Source of the DNA: Liolophura sinensis
Lineage: Eukaryota > Mollusca > Polyplacophora > Chitonida > Chitonidae
Length of the DNA stretch: 60,000 nt
Direction: 5' to 3'
Assembly (NCBI RefSeq): GCF_032854445.1
Contig: NC_088295.1
Coordinates: forward strand, 35,515,385-35,575,384
A model generated the notes under the pieces. It was not told the origin of the DNA and did not search any database. It saw only the letters and a program-made list of their open reading frames with translations. Below are positions 35,253 through 49,600 of the stretch, in pieces. Position numbers and translations under genes: made by a program. Every line of letters begins with the position of its first letter. Positions within the stretch are counted from its first letter, which is position 1.

Positions 35253-35734
35253 GCCATCATGATAGGAGGAAGTTTAATAAAATGTCAGTCTAAAGTAACA
35301 TAACTGCCAACTACCAGGTAGGTTTGTCTAAAATAGCAAATGTATATAGTATGGACGCTCTACACAAAATCTTATATATACACCTCCTCTTAAAATGGTC
35401 ACAGAAGTCCGTAGTATGGAAAAAGTGAAATGGTCAAAAATTTTTTTTGCCTGTTTTTTAATCTCCAACTTTCTACGTCCTACGTCCTTTCTACGTCCCA
35501 AAATCTCCTCTTAAACGACGAGCAACGTCGACACAATCTCGATTTATAGTATAACCTCCAACAATCCTGGATTATTATTAATAGAGCGAGCATTCAACCA
35601 GATAATACACTCCTGGATATATAAATCGTACGGTTTCAGCTTATCACAGCCGTCTGTCCACATGTGTCACACAAAGTTAGGCCATTTGCCAAAATCTATA
35701 AGCTCAGCATTCTTATCACGTACAGCTCTCCTTG

Positions 35735-36195
35735 TTTCCACCCGTGCTGGATCAAGCACATGCATGCATATTCGAATAATGCCTCTTACATTTAGCTCTT
35801 GCCGCTGAGATTGAAAGAAGAAATCAGTGTAGGCGGAGGTGGAGTGTTTTTATTTTATTGTGTTTATTTATTTTCTGTTTTGACAGTCCATATATTTGTC
35901 TCTGAAATCCATTTATTAACATGCTGTCTCGATGATGAACTTGGGAATTGTGCACCTGAAAAAAAGGTCTGTCTGTAGCGATGTACTCTTGTTCCTTAAT
36001 TACGTCACTGTTTCTGTATATAGCCCTATATATATAGCTGTATGTGCCTCTAAAGCGAAGAGATACATGGACAGGTAGATCACAAACATTGCAGCGTAAC
36101 AGCTGAGAATGATGGATTTTTTTATTTGTGAGAGACGCCCGTCTGTGGCTGCCATATTGGCTGTTTGATGTCAGACGACCTGTGCTTGGCCAGTG
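35735..36195 (+). repeat. Local diverged duplication, copy 2
   Basis: Same orientation as 33930-34470 with the shared blocks listed there. The two copies are separated by about 1.3 kb that includes a family A SINE. The ORF at 35824-36267 (-) is not preserved in copy 1. Confidence 0.75.
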
Positions 36196-39100
36196 ACATG
36201 ATGACATGGCCAAAAGAGGAGCGCCTATTTGACACTTGGTTTTAGCTAGTAAAGAAAATGGTTGCATAAATGAAATACATTATGTTAATACTAATGCTCA
36301 TGTATGAACAGTTACGATCAAATTGCAACCGAGACACGTATTTTGATTTGGGGCAACTTATAAACTAACATGATACTCTATTTTGGATACTTGTTCAATT
36401 AATTCACCGATAGAACATTAATTGCATCATCATTGAAAATTGTTGACTCCTTCTTTTCGCAGGAATCTCTCCTAATTTCTCACTTTATATACTATATATA
36501 ACTATATATGTAGTTATTATACGAATGCCTTATTTGACGCCTAGATGAATGAGTGTTTTACATGTTGGAATTTAAAGCATTCGTGACGCATATAACTGCT
36601 AAACAGAAATACAGAGAAGTATACAACACTTTATTCCATACATTTTCAGGGTTTTGGTTAAACATACATCCTCATTTTTCAAAATGAAATAGTAGTTCGA
36701 AGTGTTTCAAGTCTGCCTGTCATCGAAAAGCGATGCTTTTCAGACAATTTTAAGCGAGCTGCTGAAAATAATTGCCATAAAAATTGAACTACGCGAGTAT
36801 AGCATTGTGGATGCAGACTGGGTGAACTGCATGTCAAGGACCCTGCACGCGGGAACACTGCTTCTTTGTGAGCACTGACTGTGTCTGGGACTTTAACTTT
36901 AATAAGATGAGACTTAATTTGCCTCAAAACCTATATCCAGTATGCAATTGCAGGACGTTTTTATTTAACTTATATTTTTATTTCACCTATATGATACATT
37001 CGAAGACTGTACCTGCATGGCACCATTCCTTCTTCACTTGACGCTAGAAAGCTGAAGAGAATACTGGAGCACTGACCTATATTTTGCCATCTTGAACGTA
37101 TGTCCTGCCCCTGACCCTTTGCTGTTGTTTATAGTTCCCAGCCGGACAAGATATCAACAGAAAAGAAATGTACACCCTCATATAAAGAGAATAGAACATA
37201 GTTCAAAGTAAACAGGCAGAATCCTGTTTGTATTCATGGAAACAGGAGCCTTTGCTTCATCGTATTTCTTAAGACAAATCCTCTATGGTATATCAATAAT
37301 AGCTTATGCCGTGATATTAATTTGGTACATTTCATTGTGTATGCTCACATGTCGTATATTTATTTATTTATTTATTTACTCACTTACTTATTTATTTATT
37401 TTGACCGCTGTTTCACGCCAGATGGTCAAGAATAGCTTACTTATACGATGGTGATGTGTTCTATGCATGGTAAAGGAAACCGGTATGTCCGGGGTAAACC
37501 TCCCATCTTTAACAAATTACTGACGATCTTTTGAATATGTGACGTATGTGATATTCTGCGCATGGAGTTCATGGCCCAGTTGTTCGAAAGTGTATTAGCT
37601 AATACTGGTATAAAGTCATATTTTATATATAATTTTTTAGCCAAATTCAGCAGCGAGTGTAGTTCTCAAAAGTCAAAGTATAACAGCAGCAGTTTTAGTT
37701 CATATATAATGTAATGTTACACAATTTTCTTTAGCCTTAGTACAAAATTGAAGACTTAGCTTAAACTTAAATTGGGTATTAAGTCTTAAACCAGTTTTGA
37801 ACCTGGTTTAAAGTTGTTTAATCTGCCCAGTCAGCAACATGATCGTCGAAGTAACAGCTTATTTTAACCACGGATGGCCCCAAGAAGAGCGAGTCCGGAG
37901 AAACATGCATTCTCGTAGATCTAATGTAGAACGTCGGCTTTCTTGACACAAAACAGTTTCAAACCGAAATATTATATATATTATAAAATGTCAGATGGAA
38001 TATATTTTCGCGTGACTATGTAGCCAAAGAAAAAAAGTCTTGACCTACTCAATCTATGACGAACTCGACAAGTTTGTTTCCGAAAAATATTACAAATAAA
38101 TGACTGCTTGCCTTTTGCAAGCTTTATCTTTCACAAATGCTTAATTTTGGCATGGGAATTTTTTTTGCCCAACGTGCAAGAAACAATGGACCTCCGGAAA
38201 CGAAACTGACTATATATACGTAGCTTTCAGTGTAAGCTGCAGGCACACTCGTGAGACCGCTTCTTTTTTCAGATGTTTTCTCCTCTTTTCCTGGTATATG
38301 ACAAGCATGCAACTTAAACGTAAAATTCCAAATATGCACTGAAGCAATGTTTAATTCATAAAATCGAACACTGGTAGACAAACTGGAATGGGTGTTAGTA
38401 TCAGACACCTTATATAGCTTGGAAAATCACCACAAATGTGTCTTTCTGAAAAATTCTCGCGCACGCTGTTGAACACCAATCAATTAAAGAAATACATTAC
38501 AAGCGTAATTCCGTTACAGTGATACCTGTAGCATGACAAGTTAATGATAGACGATAATATTTCCCCTCAAGCAGGATTCATGTACGATTTTGCTATAGTT
38601 ACCCCTTGTGACGTATTACTATATATGGATGTCTTTATTCTTTATTCTATAATTTATGATAACGCCTATTTAGTGCAAGATGGCCCATATCTTTACTCAC
38701 ACAAAGGTATGTTTCAAAGAAAAAACAACGATTAAGACTCGAACTCTTATCTCAAGTTTCTGTACTCGTCCTCCACAGTAACTTTGTTAGTTCACTACCC
38801 TATGAAAGAAGCTTTACAGATTCGGCAGAAATACGGATTTTAAACTTGCCAAAATGTGACAAAACCAAACACACTATAAAGTTTATGTTTTACATATCAA
38901 GACAGCCGTTAACCAAAACGAAACTTTAATACGCAAAGTTAAGTAAAAATATTTTTCTGGTCAATGTCAATTTTCATATACAGTAAATGAAAAACACAAT
39001 GTCTCGTATGTTCCAAACATGGTGCTTTTGGTCGAGAGTGCATTCTCGTCAGATTAATAATGAGCAACCATCTCTTATAGCTTCGACCAAGGGTTATGCT

Positions 39101-40258
39101 TCTGATAGGGAAATTTACAGAATTGTGCTGGGATTCTAAAATTTACGCTTTCTTATCATGCTTCTCTAGGGCCGTTCTTCGCCTCACCCTACTCGGCCCT
39201 TTGGCTTGCGTTTTAGAAAGCCCACCGAAGTTTGGTCTTCACGTGGCCATGTTATTACAAACAGCATGCGTTAGGTTCAATCCAGGGCAATTATGTGCAC
39301 ATAACCCTTTAGTCATATACAAACTATATAGGCTCAAAAGATTTGATATTTGCACACCAAAATGTAACTCGGAGACTAAATTCGCAAATGATCAAATCTT
39401 GTAGTAGAGCCGCCAATTCTGTTTCCAGCTATATGACCGTGAACAGATGTAGCTACTTTCTCAATTTAATATACACCTACAAAGCCCCAAAACGTCTCAC
39501 AGGTCTGAAGACAATAGAATGAATGAGTATGGCGTAACGTCACATCGGCAGCATTTCAAGGCAAAATACTTTTATAATTTATCCCCATGTCATTGGTATT
39601 GTGAGATTGTCCCAAAAGAAATTTTAATAAATCGCGTGTTAATCAACTCTACGGAGAAAGAGTAACAGGACATTTAATCTAAATAGTAAAGCTAGTTCCG
39701 TTTCTCTTGGTATTAAGTTCGCTTACATCCGTCCTGCCGGACACGATGAAACATGAAACGTGATACCGATGACGCCAGATACGACAGCAGATCCTGCAAC
39801 CACAGCTTGCTATCTTACTGACCAATGTTATTACCAATACTCTCTTAGTAATAGCAGAAAAGATTATTCTACAAACTATTATAAGCGATATATGACAGGT
39901 TTGTCCTGTTACTGCAACATAATAGTTTTGTTGGTGCACCGAGGCATTGTACGGTTCGTATGGTTGATAACACAATAGTTGCAGTACCACAATCTATTTT
40001 TCATCATCAATGAGAAAGCATTAATATGTTGAATTTAACAGATTACTTCAGATTGAACAGATCAGAGTGTTGACATGCCAGGTATAATTCTGTTTTCTTT
40101 GTTTACTATTTATCTACCCGCAGACTACTTACATAGTTTTATTACAACCCTTCCCTATGTCCATTCTGGTTACAGGGAATGATTGTATCGCACACTGATC
40201 CATATGCATGGAGTGCTGCAAGCACCAGTAAAACCACATGTATATAACAAACAAGAAA

Positions 40259-40308
<50 letters not shown>

Positions 40309-41352
40309 CAAAACAATGAACTAATCCGTAACAATAACAGATTTATTGCGATACAAAATCACGCATGTTATAATGTTTACACTTATAGTAATCTTTAACA
40401 CCAAGACAAACTAGAGTTAAAAATATATATTTGTACCTTGGATTCTTCTCTGACTTACCCACAGTAACACAGCCCCTTAGCCCCATGGATCCAGTTTACA
40501 CCACTTGCACACACACACACAGCAGTTATACAAAACACAGTTCGGTAATATGGGCCCACCAAACATAAATTAATTATTACGTCATGCATTTTAATTCTAG
40601 CATGGGGTAACTGACTATTCAGTTCAATGAGAACACAGTCATGCTCATGCTTGGGAAATAATGTTTTGTGACTTACGTGAAATAACTGCTGTATATTTCA
40701 GATCAGCATTGATTTTATGAATGGATCAATGTGACGCTATTTTCCTTCACTCATTATTGAATTCTTAACTGGACATGCAAAAAGCAAATGGATGAATTCC
40801 AGAAGAAAAGCGATCAAAATCTCTACCACATATATAACAGGTATACGCCTAATAATGACTAGATAATAAAGACTATCTAACTTCATATAACTAATCTTTG
40901 TGATGGAGACACGGTAAGTAGTACCGCCAATACCGCTAATAAGATCACTGTATACGTACACAGAAAGCTTCTACTGCCATCAGCAACCAAAAACACGGCC
41001 AAAGAGAAATAAAACTTCAAGATACATAGCCTTCGAAGCACACTAACTCAAGTAATCAGAATGAAATGTCATATAACATAAACATGTAACAAAAATATAA
41101 CACAGAATGAACATGACAAAAAAAAAATCATGTTAACATTGTTCTTGATTTAACACATTTCTCAAAACCCAGTGGAAAGAATGTCTAAATGTACATTTAA
41201 TGTGATGCCAAATTTTAATTTCACTATTAATCCAATCTAACTCTCAAACAACGAAATGAACTTTATTTACGAATACAACAGCATGTAAAGGCTGACTGGA
41301 AACACCCTTGATCCACAGCACTGACAGATTTCACTTCAATGCATCTATGGCT
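36196..41352. other. Long non-coding stretch, short repeats only
   Basis: It holds a degraded family A SINE near 37355-37500 ((TTTA)n, gtttcacgccagatggtcaa, cttatacgatgg), a 45-nt (TA)n at about 40261-40305, and a short (CA)n near 40507. I found no exon or RNA gene that I would defend. Confidence 0.45.
40261..40305. repeat. (TA)n microsatellite
   Basis: About 22 TA dinucleotides; the IYIYIY ORF across it is an artefact. Confidence 0.95.
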
Positions 41353-41500
41353 GTATTTATGTATTTATTTATTTGACATGTGTTTTACACCGCACTCAAA
41401 AATATTTCACTGGTGGTGTGAGGAAACCAGGCTAAACCCATGACCATCCGAAGGTTGCTGGAAGACTTCCCCACGTATGACCGGAGAGGAAATATCCATG
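41353..41500 (-). mobile_element. SINE (family A) 3' part
   Basis: Tail gtgttttacaccgcactcaa, then a shortened body ccatgaccatccgaaggttg and ttccccacgtatgaccggag. The tRNA head is missing. Confidence 0.78.
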
Positions 41501-42280
41501 TATAGTTCTAAAGCTCACACAGAAAAAAAATTCCAATACAGTAGACTTTGTAATGTTATTTATTAAACTGTATTTGCAAACATACAGTTGAGGAGCATAC
41601 TGTGAGAACAGCGTAAATGGAAGTAATTATGACTAAACAAAAAACTGCATCCACTACAATTACTATTTACCTATATGACAAGAATATGTCTACAAAACCT
41701 GGGCAATTTTTTCACATTCTAGTACAACAACAATAGCAAACCTACGTGCAAAATCAATGGGCACGCAAATTTGTAACAAGTATGTCACCAAGCTAACTAC
41801 CAGCAGTTATGAGATTCCATTTGTAATCAAGTACTTCACAAATGATACATACTGATACTGTAATACAATTTCTATTCAATGAGACTTAAAAAGTAATCAA
41901 CATCTGGAATAGCTGGTGTGTAGTATTCACTTCTCACAGGTATTAACCTGGCACTTCTGTAATTTTGATCATACCATATAGACGTGTTTGGTTGAGTAGC
42001 ATCAGAACTTGTAAATTAACCTGGCCTGGAAGAGTTTGGCTTTAACATGGATTTATCAGGTGGAAGTGCTTTGGAGAGGATAAATAATTTTATTCATCAA
42101 AAAACAAAAAAAACAAAATCAAAACAAACAAAACCAAAAAACACAACAACAACAACGAATATAGATGTATGTATAAATTTAAACATTCTGAAGGCCGTTC
42201 CACAACTCTCACTTATCCATTCAACTTGGGGACTTAGTAAGTTCACCTCAAATAAATGTAGGATATATATAGATCAATAA

Positions 42281-42332
<52 letters not shown>
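42281..42332. repeat. (AT)n microsatellite
   Basis: About 25 uninterrupted AT dinucleotides following ggatatatat. Confidence 0.95.
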
Positions 42333-42335
<3 letters not shown>

Positions 42336-42838
42336 TATATGCATATACATATGTGAATAAATGTACAATTACAGTTAGGTGTACAACATAATGTGCTGCA
42401 TGTTTTATTATTCAAAAGTTTTACTTCAATTTTTGTAATTTTCTTTTTGAAAAAGTTCAATATTAACAATTTTTGTAATGATATTACATATGTTTTGACA
42501 TTACATCATATTGTAGTAAATGTACTTTTGATGTACATCAGACGTGAACTTGGTAAACATTGTACAACAAGTAAGTTGCCCACAGAACTTTGTCCTAACC
42601 AAGTTTGATCACAGTCCAGAAATTATTTTACACGATTTTTAACACATTTCTCTCAAGCTCCTCTGTTGACAATCCTCCTAGGATTGTCTCCTGTGTTCAT
42701 ATTTATCAAGCCACTTACGACTTAAGTCACAAATTGTAAGTCCCTAAAAAGGCAAATTCAGAAAAGGAAAGAATTCAAATTGTAGTTAGCATATTGTGTT
42801 CTGCAGTAAAAATCAGTGCACAAGGTTTGAACTTCATG

Positions 42839-43202
42839 GAGTGAGTGAATGAGTGCTTAGGGTTTAACGTCACACTTCACAATTTTTCAGTCATATGACG
42901 ACTAAAGAGTCCTTAGACTGCATGTAATGTGCCTTCTTGTTGCAGGACAGATTTCCACAAATCTTATATCTCATGCTGCTTCTCTGAGACGATGTACAGA
43001 AGGCAAGTAAGGTGCTCCGCCCGTGCCATTATACTGATACGGGTCAACCAGTTGTTGCACTATTCCCTAAGTGTTGAACGCAAAAATGAAGAAGCTACAA
43101 CTTCCTATGTTTTAAGGACGTAGGTGTGGCCTGACCCAGGTCTGACAATGGATCTACCGTCCCAACAAAGCGGCACTCTACCAACAGATCCATCAGGGCC
43201 GG
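42839..43202 (-). mobile_element. tRNA-derived SINE (family B)
   Basis: Starts gagtgagtgaatgagtgctt agggtttaacgtc and ends with the tRNA-like head region ctctaccaacagatccatca gggccgg. About 250 nt beyond the 3' end of HGSNAT. Confidence 0.85.
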
Positions 43203-43451
43203 TACATTTTAACTGTAGCTGTGTTTTAAATTTTTCAGTTAAGTCTTCAAACGTTTGATAAATGTGAGCCCAGTTTAATACCTTATAGCCTTAAAGTGCA
43301 AAGTGATCACATTGGTCAGCTGCTGCAGCACTAATTTAAACACATGCAAAATGGCAATTGACAAATGTATACAATAAATTGCCCTGGTTTACGACTTTGT
43401 GCAAGATTAATCCTCTTTGGCCTTGGTGTTTTGATTGCTGATGGCAAACCC

Positions 43452-43627
43452 CTATATGGACAGGAAAAGCTTCTTTCTGTACATGACATATGAGAGTACA
43501 ACAAAGACAGTTGTTCCCCAAAATGCCATTACTGTCATCTGTGCATGTTCTCGAGGCACTTTGAAGTTCACAGGGAAATGATATTTCAACAGTTCATGTC
43601 CAAGATAGATCATAATTGAATTCATTC
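43452..43627 (-). CDS. HGSNAT: HGSNAT terminal exon, alternative B
   Basis: Acceptor tcttgctttcag; 2 nt complete Gly, then 57 codons and stop: [57 protein letters not shown]. It is closer to the human end (GHE, YRKK) than exon A, so it is probably the ancestral C-terminus. ATTAAA on this strand at 43274-43279, about 175 nt on, is a candidate poly(A) signal. Confidence 0.95.
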
Positions 43628-46600
43628 CTGAAAGCAAGACAAAACAGGATGCTGTTAATCAACAGTTTTGGCTTTAATACAATTTTTTTTTCTTATTACA
43701 ATGAGCATAATCATTCAATTATCCAAATTATTTGTTAACATTCATATATCCTTATGCAGCTCAATATGTTTGTCTTACAGCCGGTCACAAACAAATTCTT
43801 GTGATAATTCAGCTGCAACCTGGGGGAATAATGAACAATATATAGGGTGGTCTGGGGAAATGATGGCCAGGATATAGACTGGTCTGGGGAAATGATGACC
43901 AGGATATACGGTGGTCTGGGGAAATGATGACTTATATATAGGAGGAATGATGACCAGGATATAGGGTGGTCTGGGGGAATGATGACCAAGATACAGGGTG
44001 GTCTGGGGGAATGATGAGCAGGATATAGACTGGTCTGGGGGAATAATGACCAGGGTATAGGGTGGTCTGGGGGAATGATGACCAGGATATAGGGTGGTCT
44101 GGGGAATGATGACCAGGATATAGGGGGAATGATGACCAGGATATAGGGTGGTCTGGGGGAATGATGACCAGGATACAGGGTGGTCTGGGGAAATGATGAC
44201 CAGGATATAGGGTGGTCTGGGTGAATGATGACCAGGATATAGGGTGGTCTGGGGGAATGATGACCAGGATATAGGCTGGTCTGGGGAATGATGACCAGGA
44301 TATAGGCTGGTCTGGGGGAATGATGACCAGGATATAGGCTGGTCTGGGGGAATGATGACCAGGGTATAGGCTGGCCTGGGGGAATGATGACCAGGGTATC
44401 AGGTGGCCTGGGGGGACAATGACCAGGACAGGGTGGTCTGGAGCAGTGATGACAAGTATATAAGGTTGTCTAGGGGAAGGATGACCAGGATATAGGGTGG
44501 TCTGGGGGAATGATGACCAGGGTACAGGGTGGTCTGGGGGAATGATGACCAGGATATCGGGCAGTCTGGGAGAATGATGACCAAGATACAGGGTGGTCTG
44601 GGGGAATGATGACAAGGGTGGTCTGGAGGAATGATGACCAGGATATAGGGTGGTCTGGGGGAATGATGACCGGGTATAGGGTGGTCTGGGGAATGATGAC
44701 CAGGATATAGGGTGGTCTGGGGGAATGATAACCAGAATATAGGGTGGTCTGGGGGAATGATGACCAGGATATAGGTTGGTCTGGGTGAATGATGACCAGG
44801 ATATAGGGTGGTCTGGAGGAATGATAACCAGAATATAGGGTGGTCTGGGGGAATGATGACCAGGATATAGGGTGGTCTGGGAGAATGATAACCAGAATAT
44901 AGGGTGGTCTGGAGGAATGATGACCAGGATATAGGGTGGTCTGGGAGAATAATGACCAGGATATAGGGTGGTCTGGGAGAATAATAAACAGGATATAGGG
45001 TGGTCTGGGGGAATGATGACCAGGATATAGGCTGGTCTGGGTGAATGATGACCAGGATATAGGCTGGTCTGGGGGAATGATTTTTTTTTTTTTTTTTTTT
45101 TGATTGTTGTTTTACGCCGTACTCAAGAATATTTCACTTATATGACGGCGGTCAGCATTATGGTGGGTGGAAACCGGGCAGAACCCGGGGGAAACCCACG
45201 ACCATCCGCAGGTTGCTGGCAGACCTTCCCACGTACGGCCGGAGAGGAAGCCAGTATAGGCTGGTCTTGAACTCACAGCGACCGCATTGGTGAGAGGCTT
45301 CTGGGTCACTACGCTGCGCTAGCGCGCTAACCGACTGAGCCACGGAGGCCCCCTGGGAGAATGATGACTAGGATATAGGGTGGTATAATGGAATGATGAC
45401 CAGGATACAGGGTGGTCTGGGGGAATGATGACCAGGATATAAGGTGGTCTGGGGGAATGATGACCAGGATATAGGCTGGTCTGGGGGAATGATGACCAGG
45501 ATATAAGGTGGTCTGGGGGAATCATGACCAGGATATAGGGTGGTATGGGGGAATGACGGAATGACGACCAAGATATAGGGTGGTCTGGGGGGAATGATGA
45601 CAAGGGTGGTCTGGAGGAATGATGGAATGATAACCAAGATAAAGGGTGGATGGAGACCAGAATAGGGAAACCCTTACCAAAGAACAAGAGAAATCATAGG
45701 GCGAAGAAGATCTTTTTGGTGTACATAGCGAAGGCAACCACAACCCAGAATACGACCCCATAGAGGTCTATCAGCAGTTGACCCCAGTGTTGATTAGGCA
45801 AGTCAGAAATTTGGGCGGGAAAGTATGTGGCGAATACCAAATGGCTGATATACACCACAATGGAGTTCATGCCTACAATAGTCAGTCCAGAAGAAGAGAT
45901 GGGTGTAGAACAACAGAAGTAATGAAAGTAGCAGGCAGAGAAAAACATCACATTACAGTCACAATACAACAGTAAATCTAAGATGCTTGTTAGCAATGGT
46001 AAAATGCTTGTTAGCACTACTAGCATGCTTGAGGTATCCCTAGAAGTCTACGGTATTACAAATGACTAAATATTCAAAATTCACAGCAACAGGAATGTGT
46101 CATGTATTGGATGTCATTCCTGGAAACTAAAAATATTTCTGCCAGTACACATAGCTTTTGTCGAGTAGAAATACCTCAATGCTGTAGATTAACAAACATT
46201 ACAGCACCAAATGATCAAAAACATTACTTTTTGAGGAATGCCAGTTTTTCACTTAGAGTTGATTTTTGTCCCCTTTTAGTCCACTGGGTAATATTTTTCA
46301 AGAATTCATGATTAGTTAAAGGATTAGTGTCCACATTTATTATTTATTCATAATTAGTTACTCCTGGATACATTGTTAAATTGAGTTTAAAAAATATTTT
46401 AAAAAGGCGCATTAATCTGAGTAATACTGCACTTAAAATCACCAGATAATGATGCTCGTTTTAGGTAGTCTCTGCCGAATGACGTCATACAAGCTCAACC
46501 TTGGTCAGAACTTCACCATTTCGCTCAGTATTGACAACAAGCATATCAAAGTTTTCCATGAAATGCTTTGCTGTTCTGCACACAATTGTAAAAAAAGGTC

Positions 46601-49600
46601 GGTGAAGGACCCTTTTTCAAATTTCCAGACAATTTGACCCTCAGGAAAATACTGAACTACTATGGGAGCCATAGCCTACTAGAACCTGAAGATTAACTGA
46701 CCTAAAAACTGACAGACAGCAAATCTAACACTAACCCTGACATCCAAATCATACAAGTATTTAAATTGCACCCAACAAATTTGAATGAATTTTAAATACC
46801 TCGAGGAACAAAATGATATTTATTATGGAAAAAGGATAAATACATCAAAGGTACAGTGTAACACAGGATAAAGCTATAGCTTAACTTCAACGTCGTCCAC
46901 TATTCAATTGATATGGCAGTCCACTATTCAATTGATCTGCTTCTGTAGAGCCAGAATCCATGTCAAAAATGACATCCTTCCCAGGTTATACAGCACGGAC
47001 AGCCTGGGGATGGCCATCTATGACGTCACCCGCTAGGGCAGTAAATCTGTTCTTTTTTATATTATTTATTGTCATTATAACGTTTCTCAGATAATACAGG
47101 GCATAATACATGTCAACCCTAGAAGAGATTATACACACCAGACCACATAGAGCAGAGTAAGTAGTAAGAACATGCGTGAAGACATATTGAACCTCTACCT
47201 AATGTAAAACTTAATCTGGAGCTGTAACTTACCTGGGTAGAAGAATGGAGCTCCAGACCAGATCTTCCACACATCTATGGTGAGGTAACACATGGTCAGG
47301 AGGAAAAAGGCAAAACCAGCCAACAGCAGCACAAAAGACAGGGACCTGGGCAGAAAAGTCAATCATATGATCATACACGTTTAACTATAAACAAGATCAC
47401 TGCATGAAAAAACAAATAGGATAAATTTGAATTAAGCGTAAAAATAACTAATGAGAATGAAAATGGTAAGATTTTAAATGATAACAATACAAACAGCAAC
47501 ATAATTTGTGGCCATGAAATGGTACCAATTTTATTCGTGGCAAAACAAATACAGTATCAAACAATGTTTACATTGATGGCAACAGGAAACATCACCAGTG
47601 GTCACAAAAAAAAACTGTTTAACAATGTTATAAATGACAACTGAAATAGCAAATTTAAAATCATGGGAATACAAATGCTAAGGTTGCTGCAGATGACTAT
47701 ATAAACAGTAATTATCTTTTATACTGATTGCTATTTTCAAATTTTCACTTTAATGGTTTGCTAAGTGCCTGACTTTTCACTATAAACCTCATCATGCATA
47801 GCGTCAGCCTAACCACCAAGAACTGGATATGAATGTTATCACTGACTATTAAGGTAACAGCAAACTTAGAAATGAACATTACCATCGACATAGGCCATTT
47901 TTATCAGATTACCTGTAACAGTAGTGTTAAATTTACAGAACTTAAACTCACCACAAATTCTTGTTAATTGGGATCCAGCCGTCATCTTTGGAAACTTTAC
48001 ATAAAACAGCAGCTATAGCCATCTATAAACAGCAAAAGAAATTAAAATAAAAACACCCAACTACAGCATCTCACCTTTATTCAAAAAACTCAATTCATTA
48101 GTTATAAAGACAAATAAACTATTATTTTGTGCAAAAAAAGGTTTTCTTTATGCACTGCTATTTATTTATTTGTTTATCTGGAGTACACTTAAATAAGTTG
48201 TTGGCAAATGATTGCCTATCAGAACAAGACTTATATTAATGTAATGTATGCTTCTTTAAGTGAGATTAAGAAGTTAGAAAGTCAAATGCCCAACATTTTA
48301 ATTTAAAATAAATAAACTTTATAGAAAAATAGACAATAACTTTTTGAATTTATTTAAGACAACAGCTTCAGTGCATGTCTGAACGTCAACTTTGAAAATA
48401 AATTTCAGAGCTTTTTTGATACCCATATGGAAATTGTGGTCTGCCTTTACATTAAATACATCCTTAGATTTAGCTGATGGTTATATTAGCTGCTATAACC
48501 TCTAACTTGGTTAACAATAATGTTACAAATTCTCACTGACATACACAAGTTACAATTAACACAGCTGTGTGAAGCTATATCAGAAGATAATATACATGGA
48601 GGACTTACCAGTAACACGGACCATATCAGGAAGCGTTTTACTATCTGGGTATAATCTTTAAAAATTAGTATTATCTTTCCAGCCTAATTGAAAAAAAAAA
48701 AAGAACTGTCAATACCTTTACATATTGTAAATCTTCAAACTTTTCAACCACTAAAACACTTTTCAGTGGAATTTATGCATACAATTATTGAGAAAATGAC
48801 ACCAAAAATGATTTCTTTGTGTCAACAAAGGTGCAATATTTATAAAACTATGCACATTATATCTCTATGCCCAATAGTTCCCCCAGAATGTTTCAAAATA
48901 TTGGTTGCAGTGGTGGCTGAAAATGTTGAAGAATTAGGTATTAATAAATGAGTGTTTTCTAAGAATGTTTCACTTATAAGAAGATGGTCAGGTTTATGTG
49001 TGGAGGAAACCAGAGTGAGATGAGTATATCCCCGACCTTCACCACATACTTGACAAACCTCCTGTTATGTGTGGAGGAAACCAGAGTGAGATGAGTATAT
49101 ACCCGACCTTCACCACACACTTGACAAACCTCCTGTTATGTGTGGAGGAAACCAGAGTGAGATGAGTATATACCCGACCTTCACCACACACTTGACAAAC
49201 CTCCTGTTATGTGTGAAAGAAACCACACACTTGACAAACCTCCTGTTATGTGTGGAGGAAACCAGAGTGAGATGAGTATATCCCCGACCTTCACCACATA
49301 CTTGACAAACCTCCTGTTATGTGTGGAGGAAACCAGAGTGAGATGAGTATATACCCGACCTTCACCACACACTTGACAAACCTCCTGTTATGTGTGAAAG
49401 AAACCACACACTTGACAAACCTCCTGTTATGTGTGGAGGAAACCAGAGTGAGATGAGTATATCCCTGACCTTCACCACACACTTGACAAAGACAGAAGAC
49501 ATTCTAGGCATGCCAGACACAAACCCAAGGACACAAAAAAGTAGCTGAATTATACTTGGGAATGAACTCTGCTGGAAATCAATGATGGATATGGATAGGT

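Noticed and set aside
34888-35262. 124-codon plus-strand ORF
   Set aside because: Mostly a family A SINE on the opposite strand.
35824-36267. 147-codon minus-strand ORF
   Set aside because: Not preserved in the related copy at 33930-34470; no domain or signal peptide; composition resembles non-coding DNA.
43932-45687. Minus-strand ORFs with [17 protein letters not shown] repeats
   Set aside because: Translation of the 32-bp minisatellite between HGSNAT terminal exons.
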